Source: Megamerina dolium
Lineage: Eukaryota; Arthropoda; Insecta; Diptera; Megamerinidae
Length of the DNA stretch: 64,000 bases
NCBI GenBank assembly: GCA_963854835.1
Contig: OY978526.1
Coordinates: forward strand, 14,339,277-14,403,276
Reading direction: 5' to 3'
The translations under genes and the position numbers were made by a program. Positions 1-10,998 of the stretch are shown in pieces (the stretch's first letter is position 1; each line of letters opens with the position of its first letter). The notes beneath the pieces were generated by a model that saw only the letters and a program-made list of their open reading frames with translations, was not told the origin of the DNA and did no database searches.

Positions 1-599
1 TTTCAAATGGAGGAGTGGCAACATATATGTATGCAGTACTTTAAGGCACTTTAACTGCAAAATATCAATATAAAAAAAAATTTATGTAAAAATTTTCAAA
101 AGTGTTCACACATTCACAATAGCATTTTATGTGAAGACATAAATCAATTTCGATGTTTAGATGAGAGTTTCCTGTTTAAAGATCTGATGTGCAAAATTTC
201 TAAAATTGAGGAAATCATAAATGTAAGTAAATACACATTCACATTATGTATTTAAGTAACATTTTCTTAGCAATTCTTAATAGAAATAAGATATCGAACT
301 ATTTATGAAAGTATTCGAAGAGGTTGAAGCAGTATATACGTTAATTTTTAAATATTTCAACTACAAATTAGAAAAGTTTCAGTTATTAGAATAAATATGT
401 GATACCCCTACAAATACTATTCCAGATTGATATATTGAGTTAGGTTACATTTTTGTCCCACGTTCATTTTTGTTTATCTTATGTAACGTAATTGAAAAGT
501 TTCCAATACAGGTTATATACAGTTTTTGAATTCATAATACGTGTTTTGGGTTTTGGGTTTTTATTATACACTCGATGAGTCAAAGGTACAATAAATCAT
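1..599. other. AT-rich spacer, no gene seen
   Basis: This stretch has no long open frame and no repeat I could pair with another part of the window. It is AT-rich with short homopolymer runs. It leads into the tandem array that starts near 600. Confidence 0.6.
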
Positions 600-1515
600 A
601 ATTTTGTTCATCTTATCGTACAATAACTACCGTAATTATAGGGCTATCGAGCTGAAAATGCTTACGGGTAACTTTTTTTATCAAAGGATGTACGTGTTGG
701 AAAATGATCAAAATCGGATGAATACCACTCTTACATCCCATACAAAAATATGTTGGTGAATCTGATTTTCTCACTTTACGCACAATAATACAATGCTAAA
801 AAATTAAAAATTTGCGTATAGAATTATTCCGATCACAGAATAGACATATTTGAAAATGAACATCATTGGATGAAAATCACGTTTACCTCCTATACAAAAA
901 TATGTTGTTCAAAATATTTATCTCACTTTACGCACAAACATATAAAGTTATCGAACTTAAACTTAACACATAAAATTACTCTGCTCAATGAATGGACATA
1001 TTTGAAAATGGACGTAATCGTATATATAATCGTGTATATATAATCGTGTAATCGTGTAATGTATATATTCACATTGTACGCACGATAATATGAAGCTGTC
1101 GCACTAAAGCTTAGTATATAAAATCACTCTAATCACCAAATTGACATATTTGAATATGGGCGTAAAATGCTGAAAACCACGCCTATCTCTCATACAAAAG
1201 TATGTTATTGAATGTGTGATTTCGAATTTTATGCAAAAAAATATCAAGATATCAAGCTGAAATCTGATTCATACGATTATATTTACTAATTATGAGATAT
1301 ATTCGAATATAAATATATGGTCTAAATCTGATAAATATCACGACAGCCTTCCATACAAATTTATACCTCTGTATGTATGCTTTTGCACTTTACGCACTAA
1401 AATATAAAGTTATCAATCTGAAATTTGGTGATCATAATTATATTCACTAATTAATAGATATATACTAAAATTAGAGTATCATCAAGCTTTTTTGTAAATG
1501 AACGCCTTCGTATGA
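600..1515. repeat. Degenerate tandem array, unit about 150 bp
   Basis: About six diverged units are visible. Each carries the same ordered blocks: a run like CTCACTTTACGCACAA, then a block like AAAGTTATCGAACTTAAA, then GACATATTTGAAAATG, then a block like GAAAATCACGCCTATCTC and CATACAAAAATATGT. The GTTATC-like landmark recurs near 645, 791, 943, 1093, 1245 and 1406, giving steps of about 145-160 bp. The array is interrupted by a SINE at 1,530 and one partial unit continues to about 1,980. The same family occurs in reverse orientation near 55,930-56,700. It has no coding capacity. It may be a satellite-like array or the internal repeat block of a Helitron/Helentron-type element; I see no diagnostic ends. 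Confidence 0.75.
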
Positions 1516-1529
1516 AAATCACACCTATC

Positions 1530-1884
1530 AAAAAAAAAAATATGTGGCACTTAAAGCCCCGAAGGGTTCATAGGCCGAGCTTCTCTTCAATTACTGCTGT
1601 GTGTGTTAAATTTTGGACAGTATTAGAAGGGACCTACTTATTTTAGCCAGTTCCGAACGGTAGACCCCTTGCGACATCACTTTTTCTGAGCTTTGTCACA
1701 GAGTTCTTTTAGAAGCTTTTGCATGGCAAGTTGTTACTGTCGGAAGAATTGCCAATTGCTTTCCGACAGGTGGGTACCGTTCGAAAGAAAAATTTTTTCG
1801 ATATTAAATTTGTTATGCATGAGCCGGGAATTGAACCACGACCTACAGATCAGAAGGCCAACACACTAACCACTGAGCCACGGC
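1530..1884 (-). mobile_element. tRNA-derived SINE, copy 1 (complete, with TSD)
   Basis: Read on the minus strand, the element begins with a tRNA-like head. It has an A-box-like GTGGCTCAGTGG, followed about 40 bp later by a B-box-like GGTTCAATTCCC, which is the arrangement of an internal RNA polymerase III promoter. A tRNA-unrelated body of about 260 bp follows. The element ends in a T-rich tail on the RNA-sense strand, seen as A-rich on the plus strand at 1,530-1,540. It is flanked by a perfect 14 bp direct repeat, AAATCACACCTATC, at 1,516-1,529 and 1,885-1,898. It has no protein coding capacity; SINEs depend on a partner LINE for retroposition. It landed inside a unit of the surrounding tandem array. 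Related copies lie at 10,213 and 59,174. Confidence 0.85.
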
Positions 1885-1898
1885 AAATCACACCTATC

Positions 1899-1999
1899 TC
1901 CAACACGAAAATATCATTTTTTTTTGTAATGTCTATGCCTATCTATCTGTCATGGTGTAGGGTATCTAAACTTTGGCACTACCGAATTTAAACTTTCCC
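1899..1999. repeat. Remainder of the tandem array unit after the SINE
   Basis: The unit broken by the SINE resumes here (CTCCAACACGAAAATATC and following bases) and fades out before the LINE target site at 2,000. Confidence 0.5.
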
Positions 2000-2011
2000 A
2001 ATTTTTTACTA

Positions 2012-3164
2012 AATCCACCATCGACCAGATTTTCACACTGCGCCAAATCCTGGAGAAGACCCAAGAAAAACAGATCGACACACACCACATATTTGTTGAT
2101 TATAAAGCCGCTTTCGACAGTCCGGTAAGGGATTACCTCTATGCAACAATGTCTGAGTTCGGTATTCCTGCAAAGCTCATTCGACTTTGTAGAATGACAC
2201 TGCATAACTCCCGTTGTGCAGTGAAAATTGGGAAGGACCTCTCCGCACCATTTAATACCGAACGGGGTTTCAGACAAGGTGATTCGTTATCGTGCGACTT
2301 CTTCAATCTTATTATGGAGAAAATAATACGAGCTGCTGATCTACGACATAATGGCACTATCTTCAACAAAAGTGTCATGCTGTTAGCGTATGCCGACGAT
2401 ATTGACATAATCGGAATGAACACGCGAGCAGTCAGTGCAGCATCCTCAGAGTTGGAAAGAGAGTCGCGTCGGATGGGTCTCACGGTGAACGAGGGCAAGA
2501 CGAAGTATCTAGTGTCAACAAACAAAGAGTCCCGGCGTCTTGGACAGCACGTCACTGTTGACAACTACTCTTTTGAAGTAGTAAGCGACTTTGTCTTGGA
2601 GATCATGCGTAGGATAACTCTTGCTAACAGGTGTTACTTTGGGCTGAGTAAGCAATTGAGAAGTCGAGCCCTCTCTCGAAGAACGAAAACTACACTCTAC
2701 AAGTCTCTAATCATGCCTGTCCTAACATATGGCGCTGAATCCTGGACAATTTCCAACTCGGATGAGCGACTGCTTGGAGAGAAAAGTCCTACATAAGATC
2801 TTTGGACCTATTTGCGTTGGTGGCGAGTACCGAATAAGGTACAACCATGAGCTGTACGAGCTGTATGCCGATATTGACATAGTAAAGCGCATTAAAATCC
2901 AGCGGCTGCGCTGGCTAGGTCATGTCGAGCGAATGGAAGAACACGCTCCAGCTAAGAAGGTGTTATATTCGGAACCCGCTGGAGGACGACGCAGAAGAGG
3001 AAGACCAAACCTCCGGTGGAAAGACCAAGTAATGGAGAACCTGACGGCGCTTGGAATTTCTAACTGGCGCCAGCTAGCGAAGAACAGAGATGGCTGGCGA
3101 AGCATGTTATTTTCGGCCTAAATCGATATTCGGTTGTTATGGCCACATAAGTAAGTAAGTAAGT
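2012..3164 (+). mobile_element. 5'-truncated non-LTR retrotransposon (LINE), RTE-like
   Basis: The insertion is bounded by a perfect 12 bp target-site duplication, AATTTTTTACTA, at 2,000-2,011 and 3,165-3,176. The 3' end is a short untranslated stretch followed by a (GTAA)n tail at about 3,149-3,164. The 5' end is truncated inside the reverse transcriptase, which is typical of target-primed reverse transcription. A very short 3' untranslated region with a microsatellite tail fits the RTE group of LINEs, but the clade call rests on appearance only. The target sits at the edge of the tandem array that also holds a SINE. Confidence 0.85.
2017..3121 (+). pseudogene. Reverse transcriptase fragment of the LINE
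   Basis: The open frame from about 2,017 to 2,796 encodes a reverse transcriptase core. VDYKAAFDS is the A-motif region with its aspartate, RGFRQGDSLS lies in the middle of the domain, and LAYADDIDIIG is the YxDD catalytic box. A thumb-like region with LANRCYFGLSKQ and LTYGAESWT follows. Reading then shifts frame near 2,780 and continues to 3,121 with the LRWLGHVERM and GRPNLRWKDQV blocks common at the C-terminus of these elements, ending in a stop. The endonuclease domain is missing because of the 5' truncation. A short stretch also seems deleted after SFEVVSDF, where related proteins usually carry a YLG-type segment. It is a dead copy. Confidence 0.85.
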
Positions 3165-3176
3165 AATTTTTTACTA

Positions 3177-6100
3177 ATATTTCAAGGTTGATAACAATCT
3201 CTGACAACAACAAAATATATAAAATCTAAACTAAAAAATTTAGAATGATGCCGGGACTTTTGATCTAACCTCATACTAGAGTGTTGCACAAATATGCCTT
3301 ATAGCATATTAGTAATATATTTTCTAGTACGTCACATCTCTTCACCTACCAAAGTACTTACGAAAAGATGAGCATTCGTAGCAGACGAAAGCCGAATACT
3401 GCTTGATTGGTATTTGAAATTTTATATTCTTATTTTTCTTCATTTGGTTATTGATAATATTAGACCACAAGCATCAATGGAATACTTCAGTAGAGCAGTT
3501 ATGAATTCAAATATGTTTGTATAGCACTGTACTATGTACATTTTGCTATTAACTTACATACTCATACGTACAGGCTGTGAATAACAAATTTATAATTTCC
3601 TTACCATCATCCATATATGTAAGTACAATTAGAATCTATATATTATTAATTTCCACATTGTACACTTTCCTTAATAAGAAAATCAATTAAAACGATTGCG
3701 CTTAATTCAAATTCAATGTAACATTTATGGCGCATACTTTCCACACCCACAACAATACCAGTAAGTACGAATACAATAGCAAAATTGTTTATAACTTCCG
3801 TCGCCATTATACTCATATTTCTCTAATGCTAAAATTTTATTGTTCAAATTTAAAAAATTACAAAACTCAAAAAACAAAAGAAGAAACCAATTTAAAAATA
3901 TTTTTTTGGTTTAATTGCGAATTTAATTAATCATGCGAGGAAATGAATTACTGAAGACAACCACGACAACAGTTGAACTTTGTACATATTTTGGATCATC
4001 GAAAATTCTATTATTATTTTATTTTTTTTTTCTAATTGCTACCTACTACATATGCATATCACTATTATTGTTGCTTAACTTGGAAATGTAGCCATTAATT
4101 ATATTCAGAATATTTAAAGTCAATGTCACACAATGCTTACATGAATGAAGTACTTTACATGTATATGATGTATGTATCATATAATGCCAAATCGATCAAG
4201 CTGTTCATATACAATATAGATAAAGAGATAGGTATAATTTAATTATGACAAACATGTGCTTAGCACAATTTTTCTATACATACATACTATACTACATTTA
4301 TAGAAATAATGTAAATGAAAACACCAGCGCGTGCTATTCAAACGAACAATACAATTATAGGTTTAATTGCTACACATAACATATGTGTGTTACAGTACAG
4401 TATATAAGTGCTCGATAAATACAATTCAACTCAATACAAATCAAAAGATACAATTCAAACAACAATTAGCTGCTGTTTTGGATAAAATAAAGGCATATAT
4501 GTATGTACGTACTTTAAGTATAGCAAGGGCAACGATAGTTTAGTGATAAATGTGGGCGAAACTAGATTTATGAAAATATATTATATATTATATGAAAATT
4601 CACGCCAATGTTCTTGATAAAATAATACATTCTTTTTATAACTATCAAGAGAAAAACTATATGTTATATGAAGGGCAATATTTGCAATAATTGCGTAAAT
4701 AAATATGTTTAACGCATCAGTTGCCAAAGTAGTAGCAGCCAAAATATATATATCTGCATAAATACCACATATGTACGTATATTTTATTTAATATAACTTT
4801 TTATATACAAGTGCAAGCATACCAGAGTTGTATATGATTGCAATCAGCTGAAATAAAAAACTATATGGATTTGTAATGAATGAGTGATTTTTAAATATTA
4901 TTACTCTCAATTATTACATTGACATTATAAATATCAAGAAGTCAATATTCTCAATCACAAGTGAATGCAATCTCATATAATTCAAATCACTGAAACTCAC
5001 ATTATACAAAATATATAACAATTTTTATTGCTTCACATCAAGCAACATTCTTGATTTATCTAATTATAATTATAATTTCAAAGAATGCAGCATTTTACAG
5101 CTGAATTATTTGCATACATACCATACCATAAGTATCATGTACAAACGTATGTAAATATGTAGAAACAAAAATCAGTGTATGCTTTCTTTTCTTGTAATTA
5201 TTGAGGGCATTGCTGTAAAAATATTTGGAAAATTTCAAGTGGGCTACATTTATGTGCACATAAAAGCAACAAAGATGAAAATTATCAAAGTAATATGCAT
5301 TTAACAATATAAATTGCATTAAAGACACAAAAGAATGCTATTTATGGCATGTGATGTGCCATAACAATTATTAATTAATGAATATATACTATATTATAAA
5401 ATATTACATCTTTATTATTAAGTGGCATGTAAACAAAAATGTATATATCTACATCATTTTATAATCATAGATTTATGTAGTAGTGTGTCGAATTTAAATT
5501 TATAAATAAATTTAAAATTAATAAACCCAAAATGTATGTTCGCAATTTGTTAATGAACTTAAATGATTTCAATTGTTCGCCAAAGTAATAATATTTGATT
5601 AAAATAGGACAAAAAAATTAATGGAGTAATACAGGGTATACCATTTTAATGCTATTTCAGGAAATTCATGTAATATGATTTCCTAAAATTCTCCATTTTT
5701 CTTGATTTATTGAAGAATTTCTCAAAACGCAAAGACGATAAGTCTAAGTTCTACCGATTGACGACCGATTGTCTAAGGGAGCCAAATCTATTGCATCTAC
5801 TAATCCACACTACTACTTTAAACTATTTCTTGACGATTGATATTCGAAGGGAGCTAAATATATCGCATTCACTACATCAAATTACTAATTCAAACTGTTT
5901 CTTGACGACCTATCGGTACCTTTTTTTCATGAAATCAATAATTTCCAATCATTCTTACATGTGTACAAATTTTAATCGTATCGCTTTCTTTGTAAACCCT
6001 TTTATATCTTAGATATTAGGGTGAAAATAGAGGAATAAAGATTTATGCTTAAAAATGGTATCATTGAAAGGGAATGAAGAGAGTAGGCTAATTGATGATG

Positions 6101-6264
6101 TAGCACAGAGATCAGTTCGAGTTCCGAATAGTAAAATGACACGAATTTTCGGAAAGGAATAACACTTTCTTAAAAAGTCCTTCGCTTGACAAGCTACTAC
6201 TAAATTATATACAATATTTCCGAAAGTTTTAATGCGCTGAATTCAAATTCGAAAGAAAAAAATA
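3177..6264. other. AT-rich spacer, nothing recognised
   Basis: Short open frames here have low-complexity, AT-driven composition and no family motif. I saw no RNA gene or repeat pair. A TACAGGGTAT sequence at about 5,631 resembles a transposon end but has no partner. Confidence 0.5.
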
Positions 6265-6966
6265 TAAAGGCTTTTCCAATAGGGATGATATGATTTTAAA
6301 ATGTTATAGCGGCCATATTGCAAACAGCAGAAATGTCAAATGCTGTAGTTTGTATTCAATATAGTCTGATAATTCATCATGGTTAAATACAGGTTTCAAC
6401 AACGCTTGGTTATTATCGAGGCAAAAGATGCAAATGTTTCAATTTCCTATCATTCATAGCAACTTGGGGCTTTCACAGTCTTTAACTTGACGTGTTAAGA
6501 AATTGATTGTGGTAACAATTGGATGAAATTGATTTGGACAAGATGTGGTTTCAACCAGACGATGCAACTTCTCACACTGCTACAATTACTATTGACTTAT
6601 TGCAAGAAAAGTTTGGTGAATCAATAATTTTAAGAAATGCAACTCTGGACTGGGTTCCATGAAGTTGTGATTTAACATCTTTCGATTACTTTTTATGTTG
6701 ATATTTGATGTAATTAGTGTATACAGATAAATAACGAACATTTGATGCATTGAAACAGAATATTGAACGTTGTATTAAAGACATTAGACCAGATTTATTG
6801 CATAATGTCATTGAAAATTGGACTCGTCGAACTCAAAAGTCGAGGTGGTTGAAACGATGTCTTATTCAAAATATAATTGTCTATTATGCTAAAAAAATAT
6901 TAACTAAATATTGTTCTATCGTATATATTTCTTGTTTTCATATCGTCCTTATTGGACAACCCTATA
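6265..6966 (+). mobile_element. Internally deleted Tc1/mariner-superfamily element
   Basis: The ends form imperfect inverted repeats next to TA dinucleotides: AAGGCTTTTCCAATAGGGA at the left, and the complement of GTCCTTATTGGACAACCCT at the right. Inside, an ATG near 6,379 opens a frame beginning MVKYRFQQRLVIIEAK. Further on comes a broken transposase region with DKMWFQPDDATSHTA and DLLQEKFGES, which corresponds to the second catalytic aspartate region of the family. A block matching SCDLTSFDYFLC (third catalytic region) follows, and the end reads RTFDALKQNIERCIKDI, then NWTRR. Stops, frameshifts and a large internal deletion make it non-autonomous. Confidence 0.75.
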
Positions 6967-9900
6967 TATTTCAACCATTGAAAACAAATATGGAATGTAA
7001 AAACTATTTTGTTATAGTGGAAAAATTAATTTGTTTACTTTTTGGCTAGAATCTCTCAAACTTCGGGAACAAGTTAAAGATTGAATTCAGATTTAGAACA
7101 ACAAACAATTTTAAAGTTCATAATTTCTGTCTTGTGGATTCTAGCAGCTTATGTCATTGCAATACAAAATTACCAAGAAATTACTTCAAAAAAACAGTTA
7201 TGTTGAAAAAGTAAAAAACATATAGTTTAAAAATTGGTGACATTCTACATTAATTTCTTAATACAATATAATATTATATATCAATTTATGTACATATATA
7301 CATATTTGGCACTATGAAAATTGTAGACTGGCGCTGTAGATAACTGAAGAGGGAAGTGGAAGGGCGAAAGAGGACAAAAGGCTTTCAAAAAACATAAAGG
7401 TTTTGCTCATAAATATTTGATTCTTATGAAATCTACTAAGTATACCAATATATATGAATGTAATTTACAAATTATGCTTTTATTTTAAGTTAAATATTAT
7501 CTGTTCAGTAATTCTTCTGTTTTTTTTTCTACTACAATATCTTTTCCTTCTAAACATTACTTATTGAGAGTAATAAAAACCATTGAAGTATTACACATTC
7601 ATCACTAAGATCAAATTGTAATCTAATCTAATCTAATAATTGCAAAAGAAGTAGTCTAAATAATTTAATGCAATCTGTGTTGTTCCATTTTGATTAGAAG
7701 ATCAGTGATTATAGTGCAAATATTTAGATTATTATTTTCACGAGAATTAGTGAAATTATTTATTATGTCACATATCAAGAGTCATGTATGAAAATGAAAT
7801 CACAATGAGTTTTCATCAATTTAGTACAAAGCATTCGTTTTGTATCCTTCGAACTAGACTACTCTGGACCTAATTATTTCATAACAGAATTTTTAGTTGT
7901 AAGTGAAATTTACTTTTTATTTTTTTGGTTTTTATTGTAGCACTCAAGATTTTGAACGTCTGAAGTTACACTACATACTAAGTTTAATTTTCTTCAACTC
8001 AAATTATCTAATGTATTAGAGTTGGAATATTAAGCCAAATATGGCACTCAAGTGTCATCGATTGAACTTATATGAATTCGAAATTTACCGCCAAATTGCA
8101 TGTAATACATTTTTGAGTTAATTCGACTTTTTCAAAATATTTATTCATATTGTCAATACTGAAAATAGAAATTCACAATAACGAACAACAAATAAACATG
8201 TGATAAAAATTAGCAATTTTATAAATATTTAGTCTTTTTTTTTTGCATACAAAAAACAAACATTATTGACAGTTTTTTCTCTCTACACGCGCTTTATTTA
8301 GTTTATGCAAATTATATCAACAGTCTTGTACTGTCACAAAACCAACAAACAGAAGTTAGTGAAAAGGGAGCCAAAAAATTCGTATTTATAAACAGAGTAG
8401 TCTGCATAGATTCGTGTCTAGAATTCGATTTTTTAAAAGTTGATTTTTTTAATGTATTTTTTAATCAAAAATCACATACACACAGAGTGATACACAAAAT
8501 ATGTTTGTTTATCAAAGCATTTTTTTTTTTTAACAATTCGCATGAGTCATTTATTTGGCCCACTGTGCCAAAATTTGTATTTGTTTTTTTTTTGTTTTTT
8601 TGCTTCATCTAATATATATTTTTTTTCTTTTACTCATTTTATTTAATTATTTATTTATTGTGTGTTGTTTTATTGGACGACAATAAGAACACCTTGACAA
8701 ATAAATTATTAATAATAAAAAACACAGCCACATTAGATAATTCTATGGGAATAATTTATATTAGTTTCCTTTAGTTCCTTTATTCATAATTCATTATTAC
8801 TCATACGCCATGTTATCACTGCTAAAATTGTTTATTTGCTGTTAACCTCAAGATATATTGCTCATTCTTTGTTAATCCTTTAAATCTTTTGTGATGGCTT
8901 TTCTTCACAAATTGTTGATTTTATTAATATGGATTTCTTTTGCTACACATAAATAATCACATGCACACCTTAATACCGCAAATACCTACTATGATCTACT
9001 CGTAAATTACTTTAGCGGCGATGTGATTTAATATCGAATGTGAATTAAAAATGAAAATGCAAAATCGAATTTGTTCGTTTATGAATAAGTATATCCTTAT
9101 TTCTAATTTTATATGTCGAACTGTTCACGAGCAACGCAACAAGCAAACTAAAAGTCGATGCTCATTTCATTTGATTTGTTTTTTTATTTTATTGTTTTAT
9201 TTTTTCTTCTTTCTGCTAAACAAACATCCAATAACACATACATACCAATATGTATTAGAATATAGGAAAAAAAAAGCATTTAATTCATTTCAAATTCTCA
9301 ACAAGTATCTCATTCACAGTGTACAAGCATGTGTATACGAGTATGTGTAGTAGCTAGAGTGTTTATCGATGTACATATGTCGACTTACGTAGTACGAGTA
9401 CATACAAACATCTGCATGTGAAAAAGACAATGAAAGTTTGAAGCTGTTGCGTCTCGTTATCGATGTGACTATGTCGGCGCGCTCTGCGAGAGTACATTAG
9501 AGCGAATAGCTTTAACATGAAAATAGCAAATGGTAATGTTTAAAAAAAATGGGTTAAGAAGAAAATGAGCAAAAATTTGCTCACAAAAATAAGAAGAGCG
9601 AATAACTAGAGAGTATCTACTTTTTTTTTTTTTTGTTCTCTTGTTTCTCTCACAATGCACAGTGGTGATATTCGTTCATCTTATGAAAGTTTACATCAAA
9701 TATGACAATCAAATGGATAATACTATACATTAGCGAAAACCACAAAATGCATATCACATTAATAAATAAGTATATTATTAGGATGGCTCACGAAAAAAAA
9801 AAACGTTACATCAATGTTGGTCTATTTTATGATGCACTTTTAATCAATTAAATGGTTTTCAATAATATCGATTCAAAAATTTGAAGATTCTACTTAATTT

Positions 9901-10212
9901 AATTTGGATAATTATCGATTTTTTTTTTTTTTACAATTTCCTTATTTTATACATGACATAAGTCACTTTAATGTTCATTCATATGCATCGGATATTATTA
10001 TTATGCGATATAATATGATATTATACACATTTGGCATTTTTTTATATTGGTCAAAGGAAAATGTAATAAAATTTGCATAGAAAACTATGTTCAGTTTTAT
10101 GTTCCATGGAAAATAAAATAAATGTAAGTCTCAAATAGTTGTATTTTTTCAATTTGATATCAAATTAAAAAAATATGTTTAATATAAATAAATGAAAGGT
10201 ATTAAAAATAAA
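6967..10212. other. AT-rich spacer, nothing recognised
   Basis: This holds poly-T and poly-A runs and short frames without family motifs. The slightly less AT-rich patch near 9,430-9,500 contains a TTATCGATGTGAC sequence resembling a DREF-type element. No gene adjoins it, so I do not call a promoter. Confidence 0.45.
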
Positions 10213-10353
10213 AGTTTCTCTTACTGCTGTGCCAGTTAAATTTGGACAGCATTAAAAGGGACATATTTATTTTATCGTATAGCTCTTTCAGAAGCCTTGT
10301 CATGTCAAATTAGTACTGTCCAAAGAATTGCCAATTGCTTGTCGACATGTGAG
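10213..10353 (-). mobile_element. tRNA-derived SINE, copy 2, left part (degraded)
   Basis: This aligns to the body of the SINE at 1,530 and 59,174 through landmarks such as TTACTGCTGTG, AATTTGGACAGCATTAAAAGG, and GAATTGCCAATTGCTTGTCG. The 3' tail side is lost or too diverged to place. The copy is interrupted at 10,354 by a mariner-type element and resumes at about 10,947. It is more diverged than the other two copies and so probably older. Confidence 0.75.
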
Positions 10354-10355
10354 CA

Positions 10356-10944
10356 CCACCTTGGTCAAAAAGTTCCCGGAATACCGTGTGGCGCTGCCAT
10401 CGTTCCAATTTGAGTTCTGTGTGTGTTGGCGATTTTTACAATTTTCAATCAATTTCATGCAAAAATGAGACCATGTTGACGTCGCAAAAAACATGATTCG
10501 CGAGGCTGAATCCAATCCCACATTCATCAAAAGGATCATTACTGGTGACGAGACGTGGGTTTATGATTACGACGGAAAGAGACCGGAATTGTGGCAGAAA
10601 ACTCGTGGATTTTGCACCATGAAAACTGCAACAAATTCCATCCAACAGACACCGAATTCACCTGATTTGACTCCGTGTAACTTCTTTCTGTTCAATCGAG
10701 TTAAAAAACCATTACGGGGAACGCGTTTCAGCAGCCGAGAGGAAGTAATGGAAAAATCACAGGAAGCACTGAGATATATGTACTTTTGGCTACATAACTT
10801 TTGAAAATGTCAAGCTAAGACACTAAGTTTTAGAGGGAATATCAACAATAGATGTACTAACTTAACAAAATAAAAACAGAACTCAAATTGGAATGATGGG
10901 AGCGCCACACAGTGATTATTCCGGGAATTTTTTGATCAAGGTGG
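10356..10944 (+). mobile_element. Deleted mariner element with long inverted repeats
   Basis: The terminal inverted repeats extend for about 60 bp: CCACCTTGGTCAAAAAGTTC at the left, and CCACCTTGATCAAAAAATTC as the complement of the right end. Similarity continues inward through GTGTGGCGCT and CCAATTTGAGTTCTG. The right flank is TA and the left flank is CA, consistent with a mutated TA target duplication. The interior keeps only parts of the transposase (next entry). Size is 589 bp against about 1.3 kb for a full mariner. Confidence 0.85.
10493..10804 (+). pseudogene. Mariner transposase fragment, internally deleted
   Basis: The frame opens with IREAESNPTFIKRIITGDETWVYDYD, split here as IREAESNPTF and then KRIITGDETWVYDYD. 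This carries the first catalytic aspartate in GDETWV. It then jumps across a deletion that removes the second aspartate. It resumes near NSPDLTPCNFFLFNRVKKPL, where the third catalytic position of the PDLAPCDFFLF type has become asparagine. The C-terminus matches the mariner end (SSREEVMEKSQEALR). It cannot encode an active enzyme. Confidence 0.8.
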
Positions 10945-10946
10945 TA

Positions 10947-10998
10947 TATCTCATGAATAAAAGCATGAACTCACTAACCACTGAAAGACATAATCATC
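10947..10998 (-). mobile_element. SINE copy 2, right remnant
   Basis: Sequence past the mariner resumes the interrupted SINE with CATGAATAAAAGCATGAA and ACTCACTAACCACTGA, which match the tRNA-like head of the other copies (complement of the A-box region). The B-box segment has been lost. Confidence 0.6.

Noticed and set aside
5631..5655. TACAGGGTAT as a transposon terminus
   Set aside because: No inverted partner or transposase remnant was found within several kilobases.
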